This document shows positions 1 through 6,404 of a stretch of 6,771 bases of DNA, one piece after another. The notes under the pieces are model-generated. The model saw only the letters and a program-made list of their open reading frames with translations, did not search any database and was not told where the DNA came from. Source of the DNA: Methylobacter sp. (GTDB lineage Bacteria > Pseudomonadota > Gammaproteobacteria > Methylococcales > Methylomonadaceae); contig PMJA01000183.1 in assembly GCA_003158415.1 (NCBI GenBank), positions 1-6,771 on the forward strand. The letters are read 5' to 3'. The stretch's first letter is position 1. Each line of letters opens with the position of its first letter. The translations under genes and the position numbers were made by a program.

Positions 1-87
1 TATATCCAATTTATAGTCACTACGCATAGCCCGCAGGTCTTAACCGTCGTTAAAACCTGCGGGCTATGCGTAGTAACAATAAATTGA
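1..87 (+). pseudogene. Fragment of a second, inverted AAA ATPase copy (H-loop segment)
   Basis: Read on the plus strand from base 1, the frame gives YIQFIVTTHSPQVLT, the H-loop motif of the same ATPase family encoded on the minus strand at 49-92, then VVK and unrelated residues to a TGA at 85-87. Against the minus-strand gene, codons differ only at third positions (ATC/ATT, ATA/ATT, GTC/GTT twice) before the two copies meet around 40-53. After that point this frame is just the antisense of the other gene, so the native C-terminus is lost here too. The pattern indicates a diverged homologous copy under protein-level selection, not a random hairpin. The upstream part lies outside the window. 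Whether the junction exists in the cell or is an assembly join cannot be told from the sequence. Confidence 0.65.
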
Positions 88-1118
88 ATCTTGGGAAAAG
101 CTTTTCGCAAATCACTCAAAACCGTTTGTTGCCATTTCGGGTGCAGGTGTAAATCGATTTCATCGATCAGCACAATGCCATTAGTTTCCTCGGTAGGTGA
201 TGCTAAATGCGGATTTAGTTGAACACAGCGATAAGCAATATCGGCGGTTAAACTCAACATGGCTTTTACGCCGTCGCTTAGCCGCGCAACAGGCATCAAG
301 CTGTTATCGTTACCACGCACAACCAATTCACGCCATTTGAATTCATACGCTAAATCACTCCAGCCAGAAACAGATAAACATTGATCGATTGCTTTTCTGA
401 CCTGCTCAAGCTCCATGAATTGAACTGGGGGTTTAAAAGCTGCTGAATCAGGATTTTCAAAATACTCCGCTAGCGGAGGATTGTTTCTAGTTATCGCAGA
501 ATTAGTAGCATTTTCAGCAATACTCATATCTGTAAACCATTTTTCAAACATCTTATAGTTTGATTCAGAATTTAAAGCATCCCGATAACCATAAAGCCTT
601 GATTGCGAATCAATAGAATGTTTGATGCTGGTTTTAGTTTGCTTCCACAATCTCCCAGTGCCGTAATAAGCAACAATGGGCAAAGTCACCTCTTCTCCAG
701 CCCTAACCTGTTGCTGTAATTTTTTTGCATAATTGATAATAACTCTGGCTTTACCAAAAGTGGTTTGCGTTTTTTTTCCTGTTAATTCTCTTGACCACTG
801 TTCATGCTGTCCTTCAATAATACCCAATGCGATAAGGGAAACAGGGTATTGCGATTCCATTTGCAGGATTACATCTTCTGGTCGTGTTATATGCAACACA
901 TTTCTTATGGCTAATCTGGCATCTTCAGGCTTAAAGCTTTTGCTGACACCGGTATCAAAGCCACCAATAAATGGCCCTAAAGCCACAGCAATCGCGTCTA
1001 AAATTGCCGTCTTACCGACTCCATTTTCAGCAATAAGCACAGTCAGTTGCTTATCAAAATCAATCGATAATGACTCAAAACAACGTAAATTGCTTATTTG
1101 CAGATTTTTTAATTTCAT
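1..1118 (-). CDS. AAA family ATPase (COG3950/PtuA-like), partial, 3' end disrupted
   Basis: This is an ABC/SMC-type ATPase open from an ATG at 1118 to the window edge (372 codons, no stop). It is missing from a start-to-stop ORF list because no stop lies in the window. Seen in the translation: Walker A near residues 30-37 (AENGVGKT, with Ala where the first Gly is usual), an AYYGTGRLW segment at 150-158, a signature loop RLSDGVKAML at 279-288, Walker B VLIDEIDLHLHP at 316-327, and the H-loop TTHSPQVL at 349-356. This set matches the COG3950 ATPases, which include the PtuA ATPase of Septu and retron defence systems. The role is inferred; no partner nuclease is visible downstream. From about residue 360 the frame reads into the antisense of a second copy of the same gene segment, so the native C-terminus is missing. 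The start lies 28 nt after the upstream small gene and has no clear Shine-Dalgarno, so translation may depend on coupling. Confidence 0.85.
   Translation of the reverse strand, partial: MKLKNLQISNLRCFESLSIDFDKQLTVLIAENGVGKTAILDAIAVALGPFIGGFDTGVSKSFKPEDARLAIRNVLHITRPEDVILQMESQYPVSLIALGIIEGQHEQWSRELTGKKTQTTFGKARVIINYAKKLQQQVRAGEEVTLPIVAYYGTGRLWKQTKTSIKHSIDSQSRLYGYRDALNSESNYKMFEKWFTDMSIAENATNSAITRNNPPLAEYFENPDSAAFKPPVQFMELEQVRKAIDQCLSVSGWSDLAYEFKWRELVVRGNDNSLMPVARLSDGVKAMLSLTADIAYRCVQLNPHLASPTEETNGIVLIDEIDLHLHPKWQQTVLSDLRKAFPKIQFIVTTHSPQVLTTVKTCGLCVVTINWI
7..86. repeat. 80-bp near-perfect inverted repeat (tail-to-tail gene junction)
   Basis: Bases 7-44 pair with 49-86 around a 4-base loop (45-48). 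The core arms 19-38 and 55-74 are a perfect 20-bp match and the outer arms 7-14 and 79-86 a perfect 8-bp match. The only mismatched pairs are 39/54, 18/75 and 15/78, all at third codon positions of the H-loop coding frame on both strands. As RNA or single-stranded DNA this would form a very stable hairpin, but its sequence is explained by two opposed copies of coding sequence, so I do not call it a terminator. Confidence 0.9.
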
Positions 1119-1146
1119 TGCGCTTTTATGGCTGATAAATTCGGCT

Positions 1147-1371
1147 TTATGAAAGAGGATTAGGCATTTTGTCTGCAGCTAATGCTTCACTATCAGGCGC
1201 TTTATCCAACAAAGCCAGTATTTCATCTTGACTAACGGACGATGATAAATTTTTCAACTTTTCCATATAAAGCCATTGTTCACGAGCAAGCAAGCCCTCA
1301 TGAATCAACTCTAAATACAGGCTTTCCTCAGCAGAACCCAATTCTATCGCCACTTGTTTGGTTTTAATCAT
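1147..1371 (-). CDS. Unrecognised small protein (74 aa)
   Basis: A short gene lies between the NYN gene and the ATPase gene. The ATG at 1371 is preferred: it overlaps the end of the NYN gene by 8 nt (ATGATTAA), which suggests translational coupling. A longer 88-residue reading would need a TTG start at 1413 inside the NYN frame. The product is soluble and mostly charged or helical in appearance, with an acidic middle and end. It has no membrane segment, signal peptide, cysteines or recognisable motif. I do not recognise a family. A loose resemblance to small DNA-binding antitoxins in the first 40 residues is not strong enough to name. Its position suggests it is made together with the NYN nuclease and the ATPase, perhaps as an adaptor or regulator (inference only). 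Confidence 0.6.
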   Translation of the reverse strand: MIKTKQVAIELGSAEESLYLELIHEGLLAREQWLYMEKLKNLSSSVSQDEILALLDKAPDSEALAADKMPNPLS

Positions 1372-2197
1372 TAGAATCTTTAAATCGGATATAAGTATTC
1401 GATCCACTATCAATATTTTTTTGTTGTACTTCTACATAATCCAGCGATCTGATTAATTTGCCAAATTTGGCAAAACCATAGTTTCTAGGATCAAAAGAAC
1501 TATCCACGCGCGGAATATAAGAACCTACCCCACCCAAATTTGCCCATCCGTCTTCTTCAGATGCTGACTCAATAGCCTCTTTAATAAGTTTTTTCAGTTG
1601 ATTATCTTTCGATGGATCGACAGTTTTGGCAGATTGCTCTTTTTTGTCATTTTGCGATGCTGGAGAAACAATGCTGTTACTATTTTGTGCAATGGTAGTG
1701 CTTGTTTTTACGGACTTTGTATCTTTCTTAATTTCATCCGCAGAGCTCTCATCATCCATAATGGATTCGGTAAAAATAAATTTATTACACGCTGCACGAA
1801 AAGCTTCGGGCGTAGAACGCCTACCAATTCCAATAACCTCAAGTCCAGCTTCTCTGAGACGAGTAGCTAATTTGGTAAAGTCGCTATCACTGGAAACCAG
1901 AAAAAAACCATTAAACTTACCGGTATAAAGCAAATCCATTGCATCAATAATTAATGCCGAATCAGTGGCATTTTTACCCGTCGTATAACCAAACTGCTGC
2001 ATAGGCTGGATGGCATGTTTATTAAGTACAGTTTTCCAGCTGCCGAGCTGTGTGTTTGTCCAGTCGCCATAACAACGCCGTGAAGTTACATCACCGTATC
2101 TGGCGGCTTCGGTTAATATGGCATCTATGGCTTTCGCTTGAGCATTATCGGCATCGATCAATAAAGCAAATCTTTTGTTTTCATTAGTTGTCATCAT
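1364..2197 (-). CDS. NYN (LabA/DUF88) domain protein with C-terminal LOTUS/OST-HTH domain
   Basis: Predicted PIN-like ribonuclease of 277 aa. Residues about 9-145 form a NYN domain: LLIDADN at 12-18 gives Asp15 and Asp17, KNATDSALIID gives Asp79 and Asp85, and VSSDSDF at 101-107 gives Asp104 and Asp106, the usual acidic metal-binding set, so the active site looks intact. A low-complexity Ser/Lys/Asp/Gln-rich linker (about 146-197) leads to a winged-helix OST-HTH/LOTUS domain at about 199-272 (GWANLGGVGSYIP, YGFAKFGKLI), a module thought to bind RNA. This NYN-plus-LOTUS layout is known from bacterial DUF88 proteins; the substrate is unknown. The first ATG (2197) overlaps the ccmF stop as ATGA. 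A second ATG follows immediately at 2194 and is better spaced from the AGGTGG upstream, so the protein may begin one residue later. Coupling to ccmF is likely although no functional link is known. Confidence 0.88.
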   Translation of the reverse strand: MMTTNENKRFALLIDADNAQAKAIDAILTEAARYGDVTSRRCYGDWTNTQLGSWKTVLNKHAIQPMQQFGYTTGKNATDSALIIDAMDLLYTGKFNGFFLVSSDSDFTKLATRLREAGLEVIGIGRRSTPEAFRAACNKFIFTESIMDDESSADEIKKDTKSVKTSTTIAQNSNSIVSPASQNDKKEQSAKTVDPSKDNQLKKLIKEAIESASEEDGWANLGGVGSYIPRVDSSFDPRNYGFAKFGKLIRSLDYVEVQQKNIDSGSNTYIRFKDSND

Positions 2198-4140
2198 CCA
2201 CCTGCTGGTATCTTGACAACTCGATAGCGCCGATCACAAGCCGCGCATAAACCACCTACGGCCATAAATACCGCGCCCATCCAAATCCAGCGGATGAAAG
2301 ATTTGTAATAAATCCGCAAACTCCAAGCGCCCTGGTTGCCTAAAGGTTCGCCGATGGCGACGAATAAATCCCTAAACAGCCCGGCGTCTATCGCCGCTTC
2401 CGTCATCGGCATTTTTTGCACCTGATAAACGCGCTTTTGCGGCTCCAGCTTAGCGACCTGCTTGCCGTCGTGACTGACGGTTACAAACGCCTGCTGGGCC
2501 ACATAGTTGGGGCCTTTAGTTTGTTTAACGCCATGAAATTCAAAAATATAGCCTGACATATCCAGCGTGTCGTTGAGCGCCATACGCACGTCTTTTTCTA
2601 CGCTGTAAACGCTGGTTAAGGTAATGCCGGTAACGAATACGGCGATGCCTAAATGGGCGATGGTCATACCGTAAAATCCGGCGGGGATGGTTACCAACCG
2701 CTGCCAAGTAAAGCCTTTGGCTCCCATGCGATCTATAAAAGACAGCACGGTTATGGCGACCGTCCATAACGCCAGCGTCAAGCCTAACGCCGCGCCCCAT
2801 GAATAAAACGGCATCAGCAAAGGCAGCGCCAAACCGCCAGCAATGCAAGCGCCAATAATCCAGCGCACCCGCAATGCCAGCTCGCCGATGGAATCTTTTT
2901 TCCAGCGTAACAACATGCCTAAACCGACGGCTATCGCCAGCGGCGCCATGAGCGGAATAAACACGGCATTAAAATACGGCGGGCCTACGGAAATCTTGCC
3001 CAAACCCAGCGCATCTATCACCAACGGATATAAGGTGCCGAGCAGAATACTGGAGGCGGTAACCACCAGCAGCACATTGTTAAGTAAAATCGCCGACTCC
3101 CTGGAGACCAGCTCAAACGTCGCGCTGCTTTTGACATAGGGCGCTCTTATTGCATAAAGCAATAAGGAGCCGCCGACCACGACCGCCAAAAATACCAGGA
3201 TAAACAGGCCTCGAGCAGGGTCGCTGGCGAAGGCATGGACTGACGTCAATACGCCCGACCGCACCAGGAACGTACCCAGCAGGCTTAAGGAAAAAGCAAA
3301 AATAGCCAGTAAAACCGTCCAGGTTTTAAATACGCCGCGTTTTTCGGTCGCCGCCAAGGAATGGATCAACGCAGTGCCGACCAACCACGGCATGAACGAC
3401 GCATTTTCCACCGGATCCCAAAACCACCAGCCGCCCCAGCCCAGTTCGTAATACGCCCACCAGCTGCCCAAGGCAATCCCCAGCGTTAAAAACATCCAGG
3501 CCATGTTAGTCCACGGTCTGGACCAGCGCGCCCAAGCGGCGTCCAGACGACCTTCCAGCAAAGCGGCTATGGCAAAGGCAAAAGCCACGGAAAATCCGAC
3601 ATAACCCATGTACAGCATAGGCGGATGGATTGCCAAACCGGGGTCTTGCAACAAGGGATTCAAGTCCCGCCCTTCCAACGGCGCGGGAAACAAGCGCTCA
3701 AAGGGATTAGAGGTCAGCAATAAAAACAGGATGAAGCCGATGGAAACCAGCCCCATAACGCCTAACACCCGCGCCAGAGTCGCATCGGGTATGCTTTTGC
3801 TAAACTGCGCAACTAATGCAGTCCAGATCGTCAACACCAAGCCCCATAATAATAAGGAACCTTCATGTGCGCCCCAAACCCCGGAAATCAGATACAGCGT
3901 AGGCAAGGACGTATTGGAATTGGTGGCGATATATTTGACCGAAAAATCATGCGTCAAACAGCTGTAGGTTAAACTCGCGTAAGCCAATGCCATGAACAGC
4001 AGTTGCGCGAACGCGGCGGGTCTTGCAACGGCGACCCAACCCGCCTGATTGCGAAAAGCGCCGACAATAGGCAGGATGCCCAGCACCAGCGCCATGCACA
4101 AGGCGAGTATCAGTGAAAAATGTCCTAGTTCTGCAATCAT
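2194..4140 (-). CDS. ccmF: Cytochrome c-type biogenesis protein CcmF (heme lyase subunit)
   Basis: Large polytopic inner-membrane protein (648 aa, normal for the family). It is the core of the CcmFH(I) complex that takes heme from holo-CcmE and attaches it to CXXCH motifs of apocytochrome c. Visible hallmarks are the WWD heme-handling motif WGGWWFWDPVENASFMP at 235-251, and His172 (IHPPMLYMGY), His260 (LIHSL), His302 (SVHAF) and His496 (TIAHLG), which correspond to the four conserved CcmF histidines (173, 261, 303 and 491 in E. coli). A large soluble periplasmic stretch lies around 505-610 before the last membrane helix at about 618-635. The start ATG at 4140 has no strong Shine-Dalgarno and no in-frame start close upstream. 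A 123-nt gap separates it from the cold-shock gene. No ccmG or ccmH follows: the stop overlaps the NYN gene start. Confidence 0.98.
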   Translation of the reverse strand: MIAELGHFSLILALCMALVLGILPIVGAFRNQAGWVAVARPAAFAQLLFMALAYASLTYSCLTHDFSVKYIATNSNTSLPTLYLISGVWGAHEGSLLLWGLVLTIWTALVAQFSKSIPDATLARVLGVMGLVSIGFILFLLLTSNPFERLFPAPLEGRDLNPLLQDPGLAIHPPMLYMGYVGFSVAFAFAIAALLEGRLDAAWARWSRPWTNMAWMFLTLGIALGSWWAYYELGWGGWWFWDPVENASFMPWLVGTALIHSLAATEKRGVFKTWTVLLAIFAFSLSLLGTFLVRSGVLTSVHAFASDPARGLFILVFLAVVVGGSLLLYAIRAPYVKSSATFELVSRESAILLNNVLLVVTASSILLGTLYPLVIDALGLGKISVGPPYFNAVFIPLMAPLAIAVGLGMLLRWKKDSIGELALRVRWIIGACIAGGLALPLLMPFYSWGAALGLTLALWTVAITVLSFIDRMGAKGFTWQRLVTIPAGFYGMTIAHLGIAVFVTGITLTSVYSVEKDVRMALNDTLDMSGYIFEFHGVKQTKGPNYVAQQAFVTVSHDGKQVAKLEPQKRVYQVQKMPMTEAAIDAGLFRDLFVAIGEPLGNQGAWSLRIYYKSFIRWIWMGAVFMAVGGLCAACDRRYRVVKIPAGG

Positions 4141-4263
4141 TGTTTTTGACTCATGTGATCGTTTTTATGCTCTATTAAATTGTGGCTAAGTTGATGCTGT
4201 GACAACCTAACATTGACTACACCAATAATATTGGATTATAAAAATATGCAGCCCGACTCGGTT
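4141..4263 (-). promoter_or_regulatory. AT-rich spacer upstream of ccmF, possible promoter
   Basis: This is the only sizeable gap between the ccmE-side genes and ccmF. On the minus strand it has a perfect TATAAT at 4240-4235, but no convincing -35 element at 16-18 nt spacing. Overlapping the downstream side is the 13-bp palindrome CCAATAATATTGG (4222-4234), which could be an operator half-site pair or chance in AT-rich DNA. A six-codon mini-frame (4154-4137, MSQKQ) ends in a TGA that overlaps the ccmF ATG. Any secondary promoter here is a guess from the TATAAT and the spacing. Confidence 0.25.
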
Positions 4264-4998
4264 TCACTGATATGTTTGTCCGTCATGTTTTATCCAACCA
4301 GCGACATGATGGCCTTTAGGATCATGATGCGTCCAATGTACTAAACCACCTTTTTCAGTCCATTCATATTCGCCGTTAAAAGCGATAAAGTCTCCTAGCC
4401 GGATAGGATCGATTTTCCCTGCAAGATCGATATTGTGGGCAATCAAAATAGTCTGCCCAGAATTTAACGCGACAATAATTTTCTGATGTCTGGAGCCATC
4501 CGTATCATCCGGCAATATCTTTGAAACTTTTCCTTCACCTTCAACCTGAATATTACTTGTCCGATGCTGAAATGCATCTTTCAAAATTAAATCATGACGG
4601 CTATCTGTACTTGTGGCATGTTGTATTGCGCCATCAGCTTTAATAGGACGGTACTGCGTGACATTAATGTACAAAAAGTACCCAATGGCAATAAAAAGCA
4701 AAAGGGAAAGCAACGTAGAAACCAACCGGTTTTGATTGAGTTTTTGCTTGTTACTATATGACCTTTTTGTCCTTACGACGGCAATACCTTCAATTTTGGC
4801 ATTAACTGCCTTGGTTTTTCCGTCATTACCCACATGAAGCTGATAATAAATAACATCGCCAACAACAGGACGACGAGGCATATTTTTTAACGCTGAAATA
4901 TGGATGAAAACCTCGTCTTTGACCTGTTCGGGCAGGATAAAACCAAACCCTTTATCGTCATTCCAACGCTCTAACCGCCCTTTGAAAAGAGTGTCCAT
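4264..4998 (-). CDS. Membrane-anchored cold-shock domain protein with C-terminal DUF3465 domain
   Basis: Three-part protein of 244 aa from the ATG at 4998, which overlaps the ccmE stop as TGATG. A GTG one codon upstream (5001) is also possible. Residues about 4-70 are a cold-shock OB-fold with RNP1 KGFGFI (16-21) and RNP2 VFIHIS (30-35), typical nucleic-acid-binding motifs. A Lys/Arg-rich stretch (76-91) precedes one hydrophobic helix (about 92-112), so by the positive-inside rule the cold-shock domain is cytoplasmic and the rest is exported. Residues about 155-243 match the pattern of DUF3465 as I know it: HQKIIVAL, TILIAHNIDLA, GDFIAFNGEYEW, VHWTHHDPKGHH, GWI. This part is rich in histidines and its function is unknown. 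Lying between ccmE and ccmF it is likely co-transcribed with heme-handling genes; a role in that pathway is conjecture. Confidence 0.9.
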   Translation of the reverse strand: MDTLFKGRLERWNDDKGFGFILPEQVKDEVFIHISALKNMPRRPVVGDVIYYQLHVGNDGKTKAVNAKIEGIAVVRTKRSYSNKQKLNQNRLVSTLLSLLLFIAIGYFLYINVTQYRPIKADGAIQHATSTDSRHDLILKDAFQHRTSNIQVEGEGKVSKILPDDTDGSRHQKIIVALNSGQTILIAHNIDLAGKIDPIRLGDFIAFNGEYEWTEKGGLVHWTHHDPKGHHVAGWIKHDGQTYQ

Positions 4999-5441
4999 CA
5001 CTGAGCCGTAACTGGCTCAACCTGTTTTTTCAAACTGCTCTTAACTTCCGGCGGCATGTAGTTTTCATCATGCTTGGCCAGCACTTCCTCGGCGATGAAC
5101 ACGCCTTGGTTATTGAGCTTGCCATGCGCCACGATGCCCTGACCTTCCCTGAACAAATCCGGTAATATGCCCGTGTATTCGACGGTAACTTCCTTACTGA
5201 AGTCCGTCAGCTTAAAGCGCACCATCATGCCATCACCGGGTCTTTCAACACTGCCTTTAATGACCATGCCGCCCAGACGAAACAAGGCATCTTTAGGCGC
5301 TTTACCGTCGACCACATCGGTTGTAGAAAAAAAGTACATCAAATTATCATTGAATGATTTCAACGCGAATGCCGTCGCAATACTCGCGCCAATCACCATC
5401 AAGGCTATCAGCATTAAACGCTGTTTTCTGGCTGGTTTCAT
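4998..5441 (-). CDS. ccmE: Cytochrome c maturation protein CcmE (heme chaperone)
   Basis: Periplasmic heme chaperone anchored by one N-terminal helix (147 aa, usual size). It receives heme from CcmC/CcmAB(D), holds it covalently and delivers it to CcmF. Residues 1-9 are basic (MKPARKQRL) and 10-27 hydrophobic, forming an uncleaved signal anchor. The rest is an OB-fold beta barrel. The heme-attachment motif LAKHDENYMPPE is at 121-132, with His124 as the covalent ligand and Tyr128 as the axial ligand (His130 and Tyr134 in E. coli). The ATG at 5441 lies 4 nt after the ccmD stop, with a weak GGTAAG ahead of it inside ccmD. The C-terminal tail after the motif is short and polar, as usual. Confidence 0.98.
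   Translation of the reverse strand: MKPARKQRLMLIALMVIGASIATAFALKSFNDNLMYFFSTTDVVDGKAPKDALFRLGGMVIKGSVERPGDGMMVRFKLTDFSKEVTVEYTGILPDLFREGQGIVAHGKLNNQGVFIAEEVLAKHDENYMPPEVKSSLKKQVEPVTAQ
5002..5019. other. Small stem-loop at the ccmE/cold-shock gene junction
   Basis: TGAGCC (5002-5007) and GGCTCA (5014-5019) form a perfect 6-bp stem with a 6-base loop. It covers the last codons of ccmE, just upstream of the GTG/ATG start pair of the next gene, where no clear Shine-Dalgarno is seen. It could modulate re-initiation or be chance. It lacks a T-tract and is not a terminator. Confidence 0.3.
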
Positions 5442-5445
5442 AGAC

Positions 5446-5598
5446 TTACCGTTTTTTCTTTAAAGCATTAACAAAAAACTGTTTGCGATGCACGATGGGA
5501 ATGATGATATTGGCGAGCAGTATAACGAAAGTAAGTCCGAAGGAAGTCCAAACGTAAAACGCATAACCGCCCATGGCGAAAAATTCCTGCACACTCAT
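5446..5598 (-). CDS. ccmD: Heme exporter protein CcmD
   Basis: Small single-helix inner-membrane subunit (50 aa) that stabilises the CcmABC-CcmE complex and helps release holo-CcmE. The start is the ATG at 5598: it overlaps the ccmC stop as ATGA and has GGAG (5610-5607) 8 nt upstream, whereas a longer reading to 5631 would lie inside ccmC. The sequence fits CcmD: an N-terminal segment FFAMGGYAFYVWTSFG, a hydrophobic helix at about 14-36, and a basic cytoplasmic tail ending in ALKKKR. Its position between ccmC and ccmE is canonical. Confidence 0.95.
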   Translation of the reverse strand: MSVQEFFAMGGYAFYVWTSFGLTFVILLANIIIPIVHRKQFFVNALKKKR

Positions 5599-6359
5599 AG
5601 GTTCTGCTCCGATACCTTGTTTTTGACCCACTGCGCATTGCGCTCCCGCTGTAACAATTCGACCCGCACCCGCTGTATCAAAGCGATAAAATAATAAACA
5701 TTAAATGACAAGGCCATTAACAACAAGGGAACTAGCATACTGACATGGATGGACGGTTTATCCATCTTGGTCACCGTAGGCCCTTGATGCAGGGTATTCC
5801 ACCATTCCACGGAATAATGAATAATCGGTATATTGACCACTCCGACTAAGGCCAAAATGGCCACAGCTTTGGAGGCGACGCGCTTGTCGTCTATCGCACC
5901 ATAAAGACCGATAACGCCCAGGTACAAAAACAACAAAATCAACTCGGACGTTAAGCGCGCATCCCAAACCCACCAAGTTCCCCACATGGGCTTTCCCCAC
6001 AAGGAGCCGGTAAATAACGCGATAAACGTAAAGCTGGCACCGATAGGCGCACTGCTGATAGCGACTATTTCCGCCAACTTAATCCGCCAAACCAGACCTA
6101 TGCCGCCTGCGGTTGCCATGAACATATATATAAACAAGGACATCCAGGCGCTGGGCACATGAATATAAATAATACGGTAACTGTCGCCTTGCTGATAATC
6201 GGTCGGCGCCAAATACAAGCCGCCGTAGAGTCCTGCCCCGGTCAACAACAAAAAAATCACCACCAGCCACGGCATTAGCCGTTCGGTAAACGCGTAAAAA
6301 TGCGGGGGTGACGCCATACGATGAAAAAATCGGACTACCGGGGCTGGAACTAAAAACAT
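5595..6359 (-). CDS. ccmC: Heme exporter protein CcmC
   Basis: Inner-membrane protein (254 aa, about six helices) that presents heme to CcmE at the periplasmic face and forms the holo-CcmE release complex with CcmABD. Seen: His67 in IIYIHVPSAW and His191 in WWNTLHQG, equivalent to the heme-ligand histidines 60 and 184 of E. coli CcmC, and the WWD motif WGKPMWGTWWVWDARLTSE at 121-139. The N-terminus is about 7 residues longer than E. coli CcmC. I keep the ATG at 6359 because residues 12-22 (FHRMASPPHFY) align with the E. coli N-terminal segment; the inner ATG at 6317 would cut into it. No strong Shine-Dalgarno is seen. The C-terminal tail after residue 230 is basic and cytoplasmic. A 160-nt gap separates it from ccmB. 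Confidence 0.98.
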   Translation of the reverse strand: MFLVPAPVVRFFHRMASPPHFYAFTERLMPWLVVIFLLLTGAGLYGGLYLAPTDYQQGDSYRIIYIHVPSAWMSLFIYMFMATAGGIGLVWRIKLAEIVAISSAPIGASFTFIALFTGSLWGKPMWGTWWVWDARLTSELILLFLYLGVIGLYGAIDDKRVASKAVAILALVGVVNIPIIHYSVEWWNTLHQGPTVTKMDKPSIHVSMLVPLLLMALSFNVYYFIALIQRVRVELLQRERNAQWVKNKVSEQNL

Positions 6360-6404
6360 AAGAAGAGATTAATGGTTAAAGGTTCAATAGTGCAGGGACA
6401 ACAA

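Noticed and set aside
7..86. Reading the left-edge hairpin as a terminator, a REP/MITE element or an invertible-segment repeat
   Set aside because: Both arms encode the ATPase H-loop in phase. There is no T-tract or target duplication, and only 4 bases separate the arms, leaving no segment to invert.
465..478. Perfect 14-bp palindrome CTCCGCTAGCGGAG
   Set aside because: It lies inside the ATPase coding frame with no sign of an operator context, and is likely chance.
733..1152. 139-codon plus-strand open frame
   Set aside because: It is antisense to the ATPase, whose Walker A region lies there on the minus strand. The peptide has no recognisable motif.
1598..1928. Two overlapping plus-strand frames of 90-100 codons
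   Set aside because: Both lie opposite the NYN domain and linker, whose catalytic motifs are clear, and resemble no known protein.
2540..2848. 102-codon minus-strand frame, and plus-strand frames at 2843-3139 and 3608-3967
   Set aside because: All are shadows within ccmF, whose own frame is continuous and matches the family end to end.
5167..5463. Plus-strand frames at 5167-5463 and 5488-5694, minus-strand frames at 5758-6000 and 6079-6270
   Set aside because: They are alternative frames inside ccmE, ccmD and ccmC and contain no motif.
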